NCBI GenBank assembly: GCA_964007475.1
Contig: OZ023275.1
Location: 30,633,619-30,697,618, forward strand
Direction of reading: 5' to 3'
Length of the DNA stretch: 64,000 nucleotides
Origin: Hybos culiciformis
Taxonomy: Eukaryota > Arthropoda > Insecta > Diptera > Hybotidae
Shown: positions 9,531 through 21,299 of the stretch, piece by piece
Numbering within the stretch: the stretch's first letter is position 1
Layout of the letters: each line of letters starts with the position of its first letter
Notes under the pieces: model-generated
Told to the model about the DNA's origin: nothing
The model's database searches: none
What the model saw: only the letters and a program-made list of their open reading frames with translations
Made by a program: the position numbers and the translations under genes

Positions 9531-11309
9531 AAGTAGATACATAATCCTTCGCTTTTCCTCTATAAATTTCTTTTTATTTCAAAAATGACGATGATGATAA
9601 GATACGTGAAGCATAATTTTGTACGTATTGTCAATCTCAGGATATATAAAAATATTCTGCAGGGGCAGTCCAAAAATATAAAAACTTAAATTTTTGTTCC
9701 TATTATCGAAAAGATTGAAAACAACAATTTTTCTTCATGCTAATCAGGTATATCAGAATTTTGAAACCTATACCATTTTTAACTTAAGATATAAAAATAT
9801 ATAAGTTTTCTTAAATATTCGAGTCGAGATTTATTTAAATATTTAAATTACAAGATTTTATAATTTTTACTTAACACATCATCTATCTTTTTCAATTTGA
9901 TAATTAATTTTAGAATTAAGTTTATTTTTATGCCTACGTAAAATGATTTTCATAAAAGAAACTATAAAAGAGAGCTTTACGTCAAAAAGAAAATTCTACT
10001 TTTATTTATAACTAAAGTTTTTTGTTGTTCTTTGGTGTTTTGTTGGAATCTCTGATAAAATTTTCATATCACTTTTCGTAACGAAAAAAAAAAAGTTTTT
10101 TCAAGAAAATTCTTAAAAATAATTTACTGTTATAATGATAAGTACTGTTGAAGAAGTCCCCACTAAAGTGTTGCTCAAAGTGTCTGAAAACTTTTAAAGA
10201 ATAATAAAAATTAGCTTCCATAAATATTTTTATTTTTATGTTTTTATTAATTTAATATTTCTATGAATAACAAGAATAAAAAAAAAAGAAATTGGTTTTA
10301 GGTATTAAACATAAATAGATTTCGATATTGTATTTGAAGCGACTTCGGATGATTATGTTTCTTAATTCAAATATTCGGAGGGCTAAAAAAGTATATGTGC
10401 TCTAAAAATACTATCAGAATGTGCTAAATTAATCTCAGTTACTTTATAACATTGTAATTCAAAGTTTGATCCATTTTAAAAAAAAACAAAGACTTTCTTA
10501 GAATGGCAATTAGTATAAATAAAAAAGCATAAATATGTTATGAATGAATGCAGTAAGGAATTTAGGATAATAAAAACAGATCTCTGAATCAAAATTGTGG
10601 AAACTTTATTTCTAAAATCAAATTTATAAAAAAAATTAAATTTGTAGAGTTTGAACATAAAAAAAAAAGTTTCGTGACCACAGGTGATTAAATTAAAAAA
10701 TATTTGTAATATTTTCTTAATTTATTTACATAACTTCATTAACAATGTGTAATAAAAATAAAATTTAATTATACTTAAGGTCTTTCATAATTATCGTTAT
10801 CGTCCTTTCATCATGTTTAACTGGTTGTATATAACTTTCAGAGTTTCCCTAACTTAAATTAATGACTTGATTAACACAAAAGGCTGAAACTATTGATGAA
10901 TAAAAAAACAAAAAAAAAATAAATAAATAAATAAATTATTAAAACTTAGTAACAAGAACAATTAATATTATTTTTATTACGGAAGCAGGTCATTACTGAA
11001 TTAACTAAGCAGGGTCACATTTATTTATGATTTTATGTCTTAATTTTTTTTCTTCTTGCAAATAAAAAATTTCGTTTGGTAAATGCTTTCTAATGGTGTT
11101 TATTTTATATAGCAGTAAAACTGCACTAGAACTATAAACGCGTTTCCGAAAATGTAGACATATAAAAATAAGCTACAACATATTTTATTTGAATGTTAAC
11201 TTATAACTATATATTAATGAAACAACCTTTTAATTATAACTCAAAATACTAACTGATCTTTATTTCTTAATTTTGTTATAACATTAACTTACATTATTAT
11301 TAAAATTTC
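9531..11309. other. Unassigned A/T-rich spacer
   Basis: No gene, RNA or clear repeat is seen apart from an AAAT microsatellite at about 10916-10937. Open frames are short and low in complexity. Confidence 0.6.
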
Positions 11310-13634
11310 TTAATAAGCGGAAGTGAGGTCGACCATGAGGCTTTTCAAAATTTATTGAATGAGTTCCGAATCTTGTTTGAGTCTCAATATGAGGATTATT
11401 TAAACAAAACAAAGCTTGACATATTGAAGGATCCTAAAAGATTCTTTAGTTTTATTAATTCTAAGAAGAAAGGGGATAGTTATCCTCAAACTCTTAGTTT
11501 CTTGAATACCTCTTCCAATGATGACCTAACCGTAGCTAATTTTTTTGCTAACCATTTTTCCAGTTCTTTTTCTGACTCAAACTTCAATGTTGATACTGCC
11601 TATTTCAGTTATTTAAACAATTGCCCACAAACTTCTATGACCGTAATATCAATTGAAGTGAATGAACTTTTCAAGTTTTTATCTAAGCTTCAAGATGATT
11701 GTTCTTCTGGCCCTGATGGTGTCCCACCGATAATCTTGAAAAATTGTGCTTCTACTTTATGTAATCCTCTATCTATTATTTTTAATAGATCTTTATTAAC
11801 CGGTTACTTTCCAAAAGTCTGGAAACACTCATATATCATACCCGTTTTCAAGAAAGGTTCCAGAGCTGACGTTTTAAATTATCGTCCAATAGCTAAAATT
11901 TCTTCAATTCCTAAGCTTTTTGAAGCTGTCATTTCTGAAGATATACATTTTTATTGCAAAAATTTTATTACTGATAATCAGCATGGGTTTCTTAAGGGTA
12001 GGTCTACTACTACTAATCTTATAGAAATTACTTCAGCTTATAGGGATAACATGGAGAAGGGTTATCAGACTGACTCTGTATACACTGATTTTAGCAAAGC
12101 ATTCGATGTCCTTCCTCATCAGATTATTTTATTTAAATTGGCTGCATATGGTTTCCCACCTTCTTTTATTGAGTGGAAAAAATCTTGGCTTGGTCCTCGG
12201 GATTATCAGGTCAAATTTCGCTCTGCCACATCTTCAACCTACACAGCTACTTCTGGAGTGCCTCAAGGTAGCCACCTTGGTCCACTTGATTTCGTGATCG
12301 CTATTAACGATGTTTCACTCATCATTTCCTATAGCGATCACAACATTTATGCCGAAGATATGAAAATTTTTAAAAAAATCTCTAGTCCTTCAGACTGCAA
12401 TCTCTTACAAACTGACCTTAATAGCTTTGGCCTTTGGTGTATTAAGAATAATCTCCTTCTTAATGTGTCTAAATGTCAAAATATATCATTTTCAAGGAAA
12501 AGAAATCCTATTAATTTTCAATATACACTTAATAATATTCTTATTCCCAAAGTCAATGAAGTTAGAGATCTCGGCATTTTATGTGATTACCAATTGACAT
12601 TTAAACCACATGTAAATGCAATTGTAAATAAAGCAAATTCCACTCTAGGTTTTATTAAACGTTGGTCAAGAGAGTTCTGTGACCCATTTATAACCAGACT
12701 TCTTTTTACATCTCTTGTGAGACCATTGTTAGAATATGCCTCTCAAGTTTGGTCACCCTTTTTTTCTGTCGACATCAACAGAATCGAATCCGTTCAAAAA
12801 AAATTTCTTAGATTTGCATTGAGGCATCTTCCTTGGGAGGATTACTTAATCCTTCCACCGTATAGAGAGCGCTTAAATCTCATTAAGCTTGAATCTCTTC
12901 AAGACAGACGTGAATTTGCTGATGTTGTTTTCATTCATCAAATTATTATTGGTGAAATTATTTCTCCTTTTATTCTGGAGAAGATCAACTTTCGAGTTAA
13001 TACCAGAAACCTCCGTACTACTAACTTATTTGAAATTGCTTACCATAGAACCGAATATGGATGCAATGATCCCATTTCTCGAATGCTTTCCTTTGCTAAT
13101 AAAAATCATCATGTTTTTGACCTTAATATTTCTAAGGCATCCCTTAAAGCTGGTTTAAAAACTAATTCTTTTTTCTCTAATAACGTTGGAAGACTTTAAT
13201 TAATATTTAATTTCTATCTGTTTATTTTACTTCTATTTTTTCTATTCTTTATTTTTTTTTAATCTACTCCTCTACTAATCTTCTTCCTTTAAAATTTTTT
13301 TTTTTTTTTTTTTCAAGGGAAACTATTCTTGTGTTATGTGACATGTCACTAGTGATTTCGTTGTTTATCAGAAACGAGACTTGTTCTTAGTGTTTTATGT
13401 TTTTTTTTCTATAATTCTTTTTTGTTTTCTTTTCTGATGCTTGATTTAAGCCTCGTTTGGTGGTAATATTAATTTTCCATTGCATGCTTCGTACCGAGCC
13501 CTCTCCTCTCGTATTAGCATGTATATGAGAGTGATGGTAAAGTTTTCATGGCAATTTATTGCCTTGAAGTGCAGTGGTGTTAAGATACACCCCCAACTCA
13601 ATTATTAGAAAAAAAAAAAAAAAAAAAAAAAAAA
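11310..13634 (+). mobile_element. 5'-truncated LINE with poly-A tail
   Basis: The element contains the reverse transcriptase frame described separately, a 3' untranslated region of about 410 bp, and a tail of 26 A residues at 13609-13634. The 5' end is around 11310, where homologous protein sequence (GSEVDHEAFQNLLNEF) begins, so ORF1 and the endonuclease are missing. The long clean A tail suggests a fairly recent insertion. I could not find a convincing target-site duplication. Confidence 0.85.
11355..13199 (+). CDS. LINE reverse transcriptase, open but probably inactive
   Basis: An uninterrupted frame of 614 codons encodes a non-LTR retrotransposon reverse transcriptase, the enzyme that copies element RNA at a nicked target. 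The first in-frame codon used here is TTG, because the frame continues upstream and the true start is lost by 5' truncation. Visible blocks in order are SSGPDGVPPIILKN, VFKKGSRADVLNYRPIAKIS, DNQHGFLKGRSTTTNL, DSVYTDFSKAFDVLPHQ (motif A), TSGVPQGSHLGPL (motif B) and IYAEDMKIFKK in place of YADD. LEYASQVWSPFF and KKFLRFALRHLPW follow in the C-terminal region. The first catalytic Asp of the YxDD box is Glu, and GPLLF is GPLDF, so activity is doubtful although no stop or frameshift is present. A close relative lies at 7.2-8.7 kb on the other strand. Confidence 0.88.
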   Translation: MNEFRILFESQYEDYLNKTKLDILKDPKRFFSFINSKKKGDSYPQTLSFLNTSSNDDLTVANFFANHFSSSFSDSNFNVDTAYFSYLNNCPQTSMTVISIEVNELFKFLSKLQDDCSSGPDGVPPIILKNCASTLCNPLSIIFNRSLLTGYFPKVWKHSYIIPVFKKGSRADVLNYRPIAKISSIPKLFEAVISEDIHFYCKNFITDNQHGFLKGRSTTTNLIEITSAYRDNMEKGYQTDSVYTDFSKAFDVLPHQIILFKLAAYGFPPSFIEWKKSWLGPRDYQVKFRSATSSTYTATSGVPQGSHLGPLDFVIAINDVSLIISYSDHNIYAEDMKIFKKISSPSDCNLLQTDLNSFGLWCIKNNLLLNVSKCQNISFSRKRNPINFQYTLNNILIPKVNEVRDLGILCDYQLTFKPHVNAIVNKANSTLGFIKRWSREFCDPFITRLLFTSLVRPLLEYASQVWSPFFSVDINRIESVQKKFLRFALRHLPWEDYLILPPYRERLNLIKLESLQDRREFADVVFIHQIIIGEIISPFILEKINFRVNTRNLRTTNLFEIAYHRTEYGCNDPISRMLSFANKNHHVFDLNISKASLKAGLKTNSFFSNNVGRL

Positions 13635-16600
13635 GATTACAATTGTATTATGTTATGTAACTAGTAACATGAAAATTTCTACTGATGAAAATAATGGATA
13701 TTATATGTATTTTAAAGTTGAACTTTGAATCTTGATACAAATAAATTTTTTTCTGGTTATTATATTTTTTGGTAATATTTCTATTTTTTTTGGTACCAGC
13801 TGACAATTAATTACTTACCCTATAAATATTTCTATTTTCAAATATTCATAATAATAATGTTATTAACATATATATTAGTATATATATATATATATTTTTT
13901 TTTTGTTTATAAATTAGATCCTATTAATAATTCGTTTAATATTCTTTAATAACACTTTATTTTAGCATGAAAGTTATTTATGGATGAATATTTTTCACAA
14001 AAATAGAAACTATATTTCATAAAAATTATAGGTAGTCAGAGGACTTGAAAATTATTGTACCAAATTTGGACATTTAAGTTCAATCTAAAAATATCTACAT
14101 GTACGTAGATATTACTAGTTGTATTCAAAATATTTCTTTTAAAGGATAAAATTAATTTTTAGGTAAATATAGGAAAAAATAGCAAATACATTTTTATTTA
14201 TATAAATATGGATACTACCCACAGGTATTTTTGAAATAAATTTAGCTTTTTGACTGTGAAAATAAAAAAAAAAAAATTTTAGGAAAATAAAATTCTTTTT
14301 GAAATGTTCTACCGAAGCAGAAATATTTCTATTAAATTTAAGCTTCTTATCAGGTAAATCTTATAATAATATTATGAAAATTATAAGCATTATAACTTGT
14401 TTTTTCTTTCTATTTATTTACATTGAATCATATGTTTTTTTGTTGGTATTTCGGTATTATTATATAACATATAATGTTATTTTTCATTATTTAAGTCACT
14501 GTATGTATAGTAGACATAATTATTATATATATATTGAATATAGAAAAGGAAATAAAAAGTATAATTTTATAATAATTTTTTTGGTAACATTTTTTTACAT
14601 CAAACTAAAATTTGAGTTCATAATGATTTGCAAATTAATTTCATTAAATTTTTATACAGAAATTTATTGCTAATTTGTAGAATATTCTTTTAGAATGTTC
14701 TTTGTGTATTTTTAATGCAACTTTGCCAAATTTTAGAACCGACAGAACCAATTCTTTCGCAGACCAAGGTTTTTTCTTAAATCATGGCTTAATTTAAGTA
14801 TTTTTTTTTAATCCAAATTTTCCGAACTTCTATTTTAATTTTATTTCTTCATGAAATGAAATATTCTAATTTCTAAGATTTTTGTTATTTAATTAACAAC
14901 GTCAACATTAATACAACACTAATATAAGAATAACTTAATTTTATAAGGCATTTTCCTCAAGTAGAAGTTCTAAGTCACAAATTGGTTTCCTTTTAATTAA
15001 TCAAAATTGCAACATTTTAAAAATTTTTAAATTTATTCACCTTCAATAATATTTCCTTCATGATTCAAATTATTTTAAAAATTAATATAAATAGGTACTT
15101 ACATTCATACATAATATTAAAATAAATAACAAATTTTCTTTTTCTAATTTAAAATTAATAGTCTATCTTATGTAGGAAGATACTTTTAAACAATACGTGA
15201 TTTAATTAAAAAAAAATTTCATTCTAAACCTAACTATTCAAAAAGATAAAATATATTCAAAAAAAATTTCCCAATAATAACAAAATGCATTTTTTGAAAG
15301 AAAGTTTTTTTTTTTTGGAATAAAATAGAAATTTTTCCTTGTGATTTTATAAAAATAAAAAAAAAAATATATTTTTTAAGAAACTAATATTTTAGTAATA
15401 AATTTTATTATAGAAATTATTTTTTATAAAATTTTTTTTTTATTAATAAAAATTTATTATTAGCAAAAATATAGATATGTATGTTAGTGAGTGTATAAAA
15501 TGCATCAAGAATTCATAATTTTTTTATGTAGGGAAGAAGAAAAGACGGCGAAATAAGTGAAAACTTTTTTTTTTTTTTTCAACTTTATGGTTTTCTAAAA
15601 GATGTAAAAAGTTTAACTATTAATTTTTTTTTGATGCTCACAAAAATGTTGGATTTCTTAAACTTTTATTTTGGGTCTAATAAATTATTTAACATTTGAA
15701 ATTTTTTGAAGGTTTGAATAATTTTTGTTCTTTTTGGAAGTGAGTTCGATTCTTAATTTGTGTTCGCTTTTCGTTTCTGTAATACTCTGGTTAATGGTCT
15801 TTAATGTAATTAGTTTCAGCTTCATGAAATATTAATTTGATTCATTTTTAATTAAAGATGATACTTTGACTAAGGTATAACAAATAAAAATATTTATCAA
15901 TTTAGAACTTACCTTTTCCGATCATAAAATTTCGTTTATATAATATTTACATAAATATCTGACTAGACATTAAATAATTTTTAAATATATACAAAAACAA
16001 ATTAATAATACAAAAACAAAATAATTGAAAATTGCCCTGGAGTCATAAAACTAAAATATTTATAAAATTTCAATTCTCAGTAAGAACATGTTCATATAAG
16101 AAACTATTCAATTCTAACTATATTTTCCAAAGAAATATTTAACATTAAAAAACAAGTAAATTTATATCAAGCGAAAATTAATTTTTCTTCTTTTTAAAGA
16201 AAGAAAACCTATTTATGATTTATTATCATTGAAAAATATTATCTTCTTTTTTTTTGTAAAATTTTTAATGAATAAAATTTCTTCAATATTTTAAAATAAT
16301 TTTAATAATCCTTATCAATAATTCAAAAACTTTATTGTAATAGTTTTGAAGTTAATTTTTAATAGTTATCAATATTTCAATCATACACTTATTAAATTTT
16401 TACTAAAAAGGGAAAAATTTAATTAAACATTTTTTTTTTCTATTTTGCTTTTGACATTATTTCACATAAATCGTTTGTTCCAGCTTTACGATGAAGTGAT
16501 CCTGAAAATTATCTCATAAAATTTAATATGGAATACATTAAAACTGAATTCTTATTCAGTAATTATATATTTAATTAGAATATCCTCCTTAGTCCTTCTA

Positions 16601-19600
16601 TTTTCTTTGATTATACCCTTGGAGTTCTTTGAATTTCTACAGCTTTTTTCTGAAACTTATTAAGAATATTCAAAATAAACCTGCATATTTTTCGAAGCAT
16701 ATAAGTTCTCAACAAACTCTATAAATTTTGTAATAACTTAATTTTTTATTTAATTATTGAAATTCAAAATTCTGACATTATTGCTTTTAGGTAATTCTAC
16801 CAATGTTAAAAAATTTGCAACGTTTTCATTGCCTTTTTGGAAATTTTTCTTCATATATATAAAAACTATAAAACACTTATTTTTTCACACAAATAATGTG
16901 TCAAATTATCAAATTTTTATTAAACTTTTTTACTGCAAAAATATTTAATATGTATAAGGAAACGAAATAAATTTTATATTTAGAAAAAATAACATCATGT
17001 CATTTTATTTTGATCACTTAACATTTGATAGGTCACCTAATAATTCAACACAATTTACCAAAAGAAAAACATATATAAAACAAATTCCCACTTTAACTTC
17101 GTATTCCAAAAAGAAAAAAAAAAAAATGAAATATTTGACACTTCCGATTGACTTTTTTGATTGTACAAAATATCTTCTTTTTTTTTGTGGGAACGTGTGT
17201 AAATATATTTATTTGTATCATTAATACATGTACGAATGTGTTCTGTCATTATTTGATAGTCATCTTATATTCGAATTTGGGTATTTATTTTATTTTCTTC
17301 TTCGTTTAAGAACGGATATACATTATTTAACTTTTTGATATTCTTTTTTTTTATAAATAATTTTTTTTAATATTATTATGTCGAAAAAATTGGGGTGTAT
17401 TTTTATTAGAATATCTTTTTCCTTATTATTTATGAAATTTATCACTTTTTGGAACTATATACAGTTTATAGCTTTTTTTGGGGTTGGTGGTCATAATATA
17501 CTATGGTTATCCGATATACTCCTGCAGCAAATCCACTCTTGTTATATAATATAAATTTACACTATATGGTGTCAATCCCCCAAAATAGATAAAAGAGTCT
17601 ACAAACTATTGAAGACTGATTAAATATTATTCGCACGTATAAGTCGTAATTTATCCGATATTTAGAAGAGGAATACATTAGGGTAGGTTAATTATCGATA
17701 TCCGTTTTTCTAAAAGCAATCGATCCGATATTTCAAGAACTAATCGTAGTCACTGTCATATTTGATAAATGCAATGTTGAAAATTGAGATCGAAAATTTG
17801 CAAATAATATAAATATTTTGAAATTTTCTTTTCTTTTTTCTCTAAATTTTATAAAAATAAATGAAACCTATTTTGTTTGTTCTTTTTTTTTTCCAAATTT
17901 TTCATTTTGATTTTATTTCCTAAAAAAAAAAAAAACACCTTTTAATATATGAAATTTATAATTTTTCTTGAGCAGAATAGCAAGGCTTTTCTCATATTTA
18001 GGATTATTATATTGAAGAAGGATATTTAAAGAAAATAATTGGATATTTAACAGAAATAAAATAAATGCTTCAGATAAAAATGAAAGACAACAAAAATGAA
18101 CGGAAATTTAATACGTGACTTATGTGTAAAGATTTTGATAAATTTCGAAATTTTATTTAAATACTAAAATTGTATATACTATACTCCAAAGCTGATTTTT
18201 ATTCGTTTTATTTCAGAAAGCACGTGTAAATTAGAGAAATTAGACAAATGAAAAACCATTTCTATTTTTGATAAATTTAATTATAATAAATATATTTTTA
18301 TGTGAAAAATACTAATAAGTTTCAAATATTTTTGATTTGTGTGGTCATTTTGTATACATGTAGACTTTGAAGTGAAATATGTAGTACATTGGAAATATAA
18401 CATTCGATTTCAAAAAAACTTGAAAAAAATTACTATAAGTTAGACCATTCGTTTTGTACGATTTATATTATATAGTTGCTAATCTTAAGAATATACTTAT
18501 AGTGATTGAGATGAAAAACGTAGTATTTTCTAATTTCCTACTAAGTTGCTTGTCTCAATTGGGAAAATTGTTTATCAATAAAAATAACAGCAGTAAATAT
18601 CAGATTATTATATTCGCAACAGGACGCCTTATTATAGTGACTAAATTTCTCCTAAGATCCTTACCCAAAACTTGGAACATTATTAAGCAATAAAAATAAC
18701 AACAGGACGCTTTTTTGAAGTTTCATTTCACATTTCTGAATTGTGATAATAAATTATTTTTATTTTTTTATGATTACTACGGCATTCGATTGCGAAAAAT
18801 TAATAAATTCCAAATTTTTGACAATAATTGTTTTTCTCTTCCATAGTGCACACACCTATATACCATCTATAAAATTTAAATAAAAAACTTTTTAAATTTA
18901 ACAAATACAATTTTTTTTTTAATTTTCCGAAAAAAAAAAAAAAATCTCTTCATCACTTTTTTATTGCTGTTTTTTTTTTTTTTTTTTTCAGATTAATATT
19001 TGTTTTGATGCAAAATGTTTTCATATTAATCCTCTTTTGATTTACACCTGGTTTTTTTTTTTTTTTAATTTTTCTGCTTGAAAGCAGCTATTGTTAATAT
19101 CACTTCTTTTGTATATACTTTTAATTTTCCTGTGGTATTTCCGTTGTTATTTAGAATTGAACCTATGTGCATTTTGAATATAAATCTCTGTGAATCTGAT
19201 GGTAACAACAGTAGGATAGAGAACTTCATCATCCATTTGTAAAAAATCATTCGCATTTTGTGATTATTATATGAAAAAATGAGATATGCATAAATTTGTT
19301 GAAGGATGAACTTCATAGCCTCGTTATCTATTTCTATTTTTGTGTGGAATAATTTGCATGTCAGCAATATTGCTGTATGTTTTGTATATTCAAATTATTA
19401 TTGAGTTTTAAAAAAAATTCGCTATTCTAGTATAGTGGTTTAAATGACAAAGAACAGAGATTACAAAGAATATCACACAATCGAGTTTAAAAATTTACAA
19501 AATTATACTGTCAAAAAGTTCATTCTTACTAAGATGTGTCATTAAATAAGACATACTATTGTTAAATGATTGATGCTTTGTATTGTCTACGAAGATATGA

Positions 19601-20700
19601 AAAATGTTTGTGACTCTTTAATATTTCTATATATTTAAAAAAATATAATTTACCTACGTTTTGTTTTTTTTTTTTCTTTTTCACAAAATAATGAAAGTAT
19701 GTTTTGTTTGGAAAATGCAGAAAAAAAAAATTTTAAAATTCGGAATCCGTAGAATATAATAAACTTAGTAAAATTTGTGAAATTGATATGTATGTGGTAT
19801 ATAGAAAATCTGATTTTAATTAAAGGGTGAGATGAGAGATGACTTCGATTTTGTTAGAACTTACATAATACAATGTACAATACATAAATATTATTCTTAA
19901 TTTAACTATATGAAGCAACCATAAATTGGATTGGAAGCTTGATAAAATGTCATTATTTGTTGGAGAACTGAAATATGGATTTTGAAAAAAGTTAAAATTT
20001 GAAGGCACAAAAATACGAACATAATTCGAATCGTTATAAATTTGGATTATTGATATTTCTAACATTTTTTAATAAAAAATTTAATCTTGATTAAAGTGAC
20101 ACTGTTCCAAAGATGCAGATCCAAGGAAGCAACTCGACGTCCTTCCTGCACCTGCTAGAACATAATAAATATTGTTCTTATGTAAATGAATAGTAAAACT
20201 CAAATATAACAATTGTATTTCACCTTGCAGCGAAATTATTTCCACAAAAATAAATAAGTTAGAACTAAGAAAAAACTATAATTGCAGAAATTATTAGAAT
20301 AATGACAAAACTTTATTAAAATATTTTTAATTGCATAAATCATTTTCATAAATCCCGGACGAAATTCAGCTGAAGACTCTTTCTAATTATTGTCATTGTA
20401 TCCAAAATTATAATATTTGACTTTTCCAAAATTTGAGTTTTATAAAACGAATATGTTTTAAGAATAATAAAAGAAAAAAATTCAATTTCACTATTGTAAC
20501 TTGAAATTCAATAATTGAATCCATGCGAATAAAATTTTAATTTTTTGCGCTTGATATACCTTTCTTTTCTTTTCTGGTATCAATTAAAGTATGAAAAGAT
20601 AAATTTTAACAAGATCATTTTCAAAAATTTTTAAGTTTTAATAATTTCGTGATTAATGTTCCTTGAAATTAGTACAATTTTCAATAAAAACTTTCTAAAA
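13635..20700. other. Gene-poor A/T-rich desert, first part
   Basis: No gene is supported. The sequence contains a TA microsatellite at about 13870-13893 and many A and T homopolymers. Frames such as the one at 14299-14673 are runs of Ile, Tyr, Phe and Asn codons without domain signatures. One small GC-richer island at 20098-20160 is discussed among the findings. Confidence 0.6.
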
Positions 20701-20707
20701 AATTAGG

Positions 20708-20745
20708 TATATAAAAGTAAAAATGTTTTCGTAATTTCAATCAGT
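20708..20745 (+). promoter_or_regulatory. Core promoter: TATA box plus TCAGT initiator
   Basis: TATATAAAAG at 20708-20717 is followed by the arthropod initiator TCAGTT at 20741-20746. If transcription starts at the A of TCAGT (20743), the TATA box lies about 30-35 bp upstream, the expected spacing. The start codon of the secreted-protein gene follows 35 bp later. Confidence 0.7.
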
Positions 20746-20777
20746 TATCTTTTAAAATTTCAAAATAATTTAACAAA

Positions 20778-21233
20778 ATGATATTTTTTATTATCATTTC
20801 AATTTTTGCTGTAAGCTTCGCATCGCCGATTCAGTATTTGCGGCTGAAACCGCGTGACGGTTCATTTGGTTTGGATTTCTACAAGCCACAAGATCAATAT
20901 TTTGGAATCTTAGACGAAAAAATTAAATTGAATAACCAACATCCAAATTTGGGGTCTCAGAATGTTGAGAAAAATTTAAACTACTTACATAGTAATGACA
21001 AATTCAAGCTTAATAATAATTTTGTTGAATTTATAAAACCCAATTGTAATTGTAACATTTCTAAGAATAAATTAAAACATAATAAGCCCGGAACCTCTTC
21101 AAAAAACGATATCATGAAAAATATAATGATTATACCTCATGGACTTAAAACAAATTGGAAAACTTTTAAACCATCAAGCTATTTAAATCCAGAAATTGTT
21201 GTTAGTATGTTACACGTTTTACGTGACAATTGA
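20778..21233 (+). CDS. Small secreted protein, family unknown (151 aa)
   Basis: A single-exon frame starts at an ATG in the favourable context AACAAAATG and ends with TGA. Residues 1-16 (MIFFIIISIFAVSFAS) form a typical signal peptide with likely cleavage after the FA or AS near residue 15-16. The mature part is about 135 residues and polar, rich in Asn, Lys and Leu. It has only two cysteines, spaced as NCNCN in the middle, and no membrane segment. The end reads PSSYLNPEIVVSMLHVLRDN. Evidence that it is a real gene is the well-spaced TATA and initiator upstream, codon content less biased than random A/T frames, and an AATAAA 60 bp after the stop. I do not recognise the family. A fast-evolving salivary, venom, reproductive or other secreted product is possible, but this is inference. 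Confidence 0.75.
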   Translation: MIFFIIISIFAVSFASPIQYLRLKPRDGSFGLDFYKPQDQYFGILDEKIKLNNQHPNLGSQNVEKNLNYLHSNDKFKLNNNFVEFIKPNCNCNISKNKLKHNKPGTSSKNDIMKNIMIIPHGLKTNWKTFKPSSYLNPEIVVSMLHVLRDN

Positions 21234-21292
21234 CACTTTGAGCTTTCAGCTGTTCGAAATTTTTTTTAGCTTAAGAATTTATTTTGTTGCTA

Positions 21293-21298
21293 AATAAA
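21293..21298 (+). terminator. Polyadenylation signal AATAAA
   Basis: AATAAA lies 60 bp after the stop codon of the secreted-protein gene, the usual placement for a short 3' untranslated region. In A/T-rich DNA the hexamer is common, so support comes from position only. Confidence 0.55.
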
Positions 21299-21299
21299 G

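Noticed and set aside
14299..14673. Plus-strand frame of 124 codons with hydrophobic runs
   Set aside because: Ile/Tyr/Phe strings are expected from A/T-rich sequence. No start context, conserved motif or poly-A context makes it convincing.
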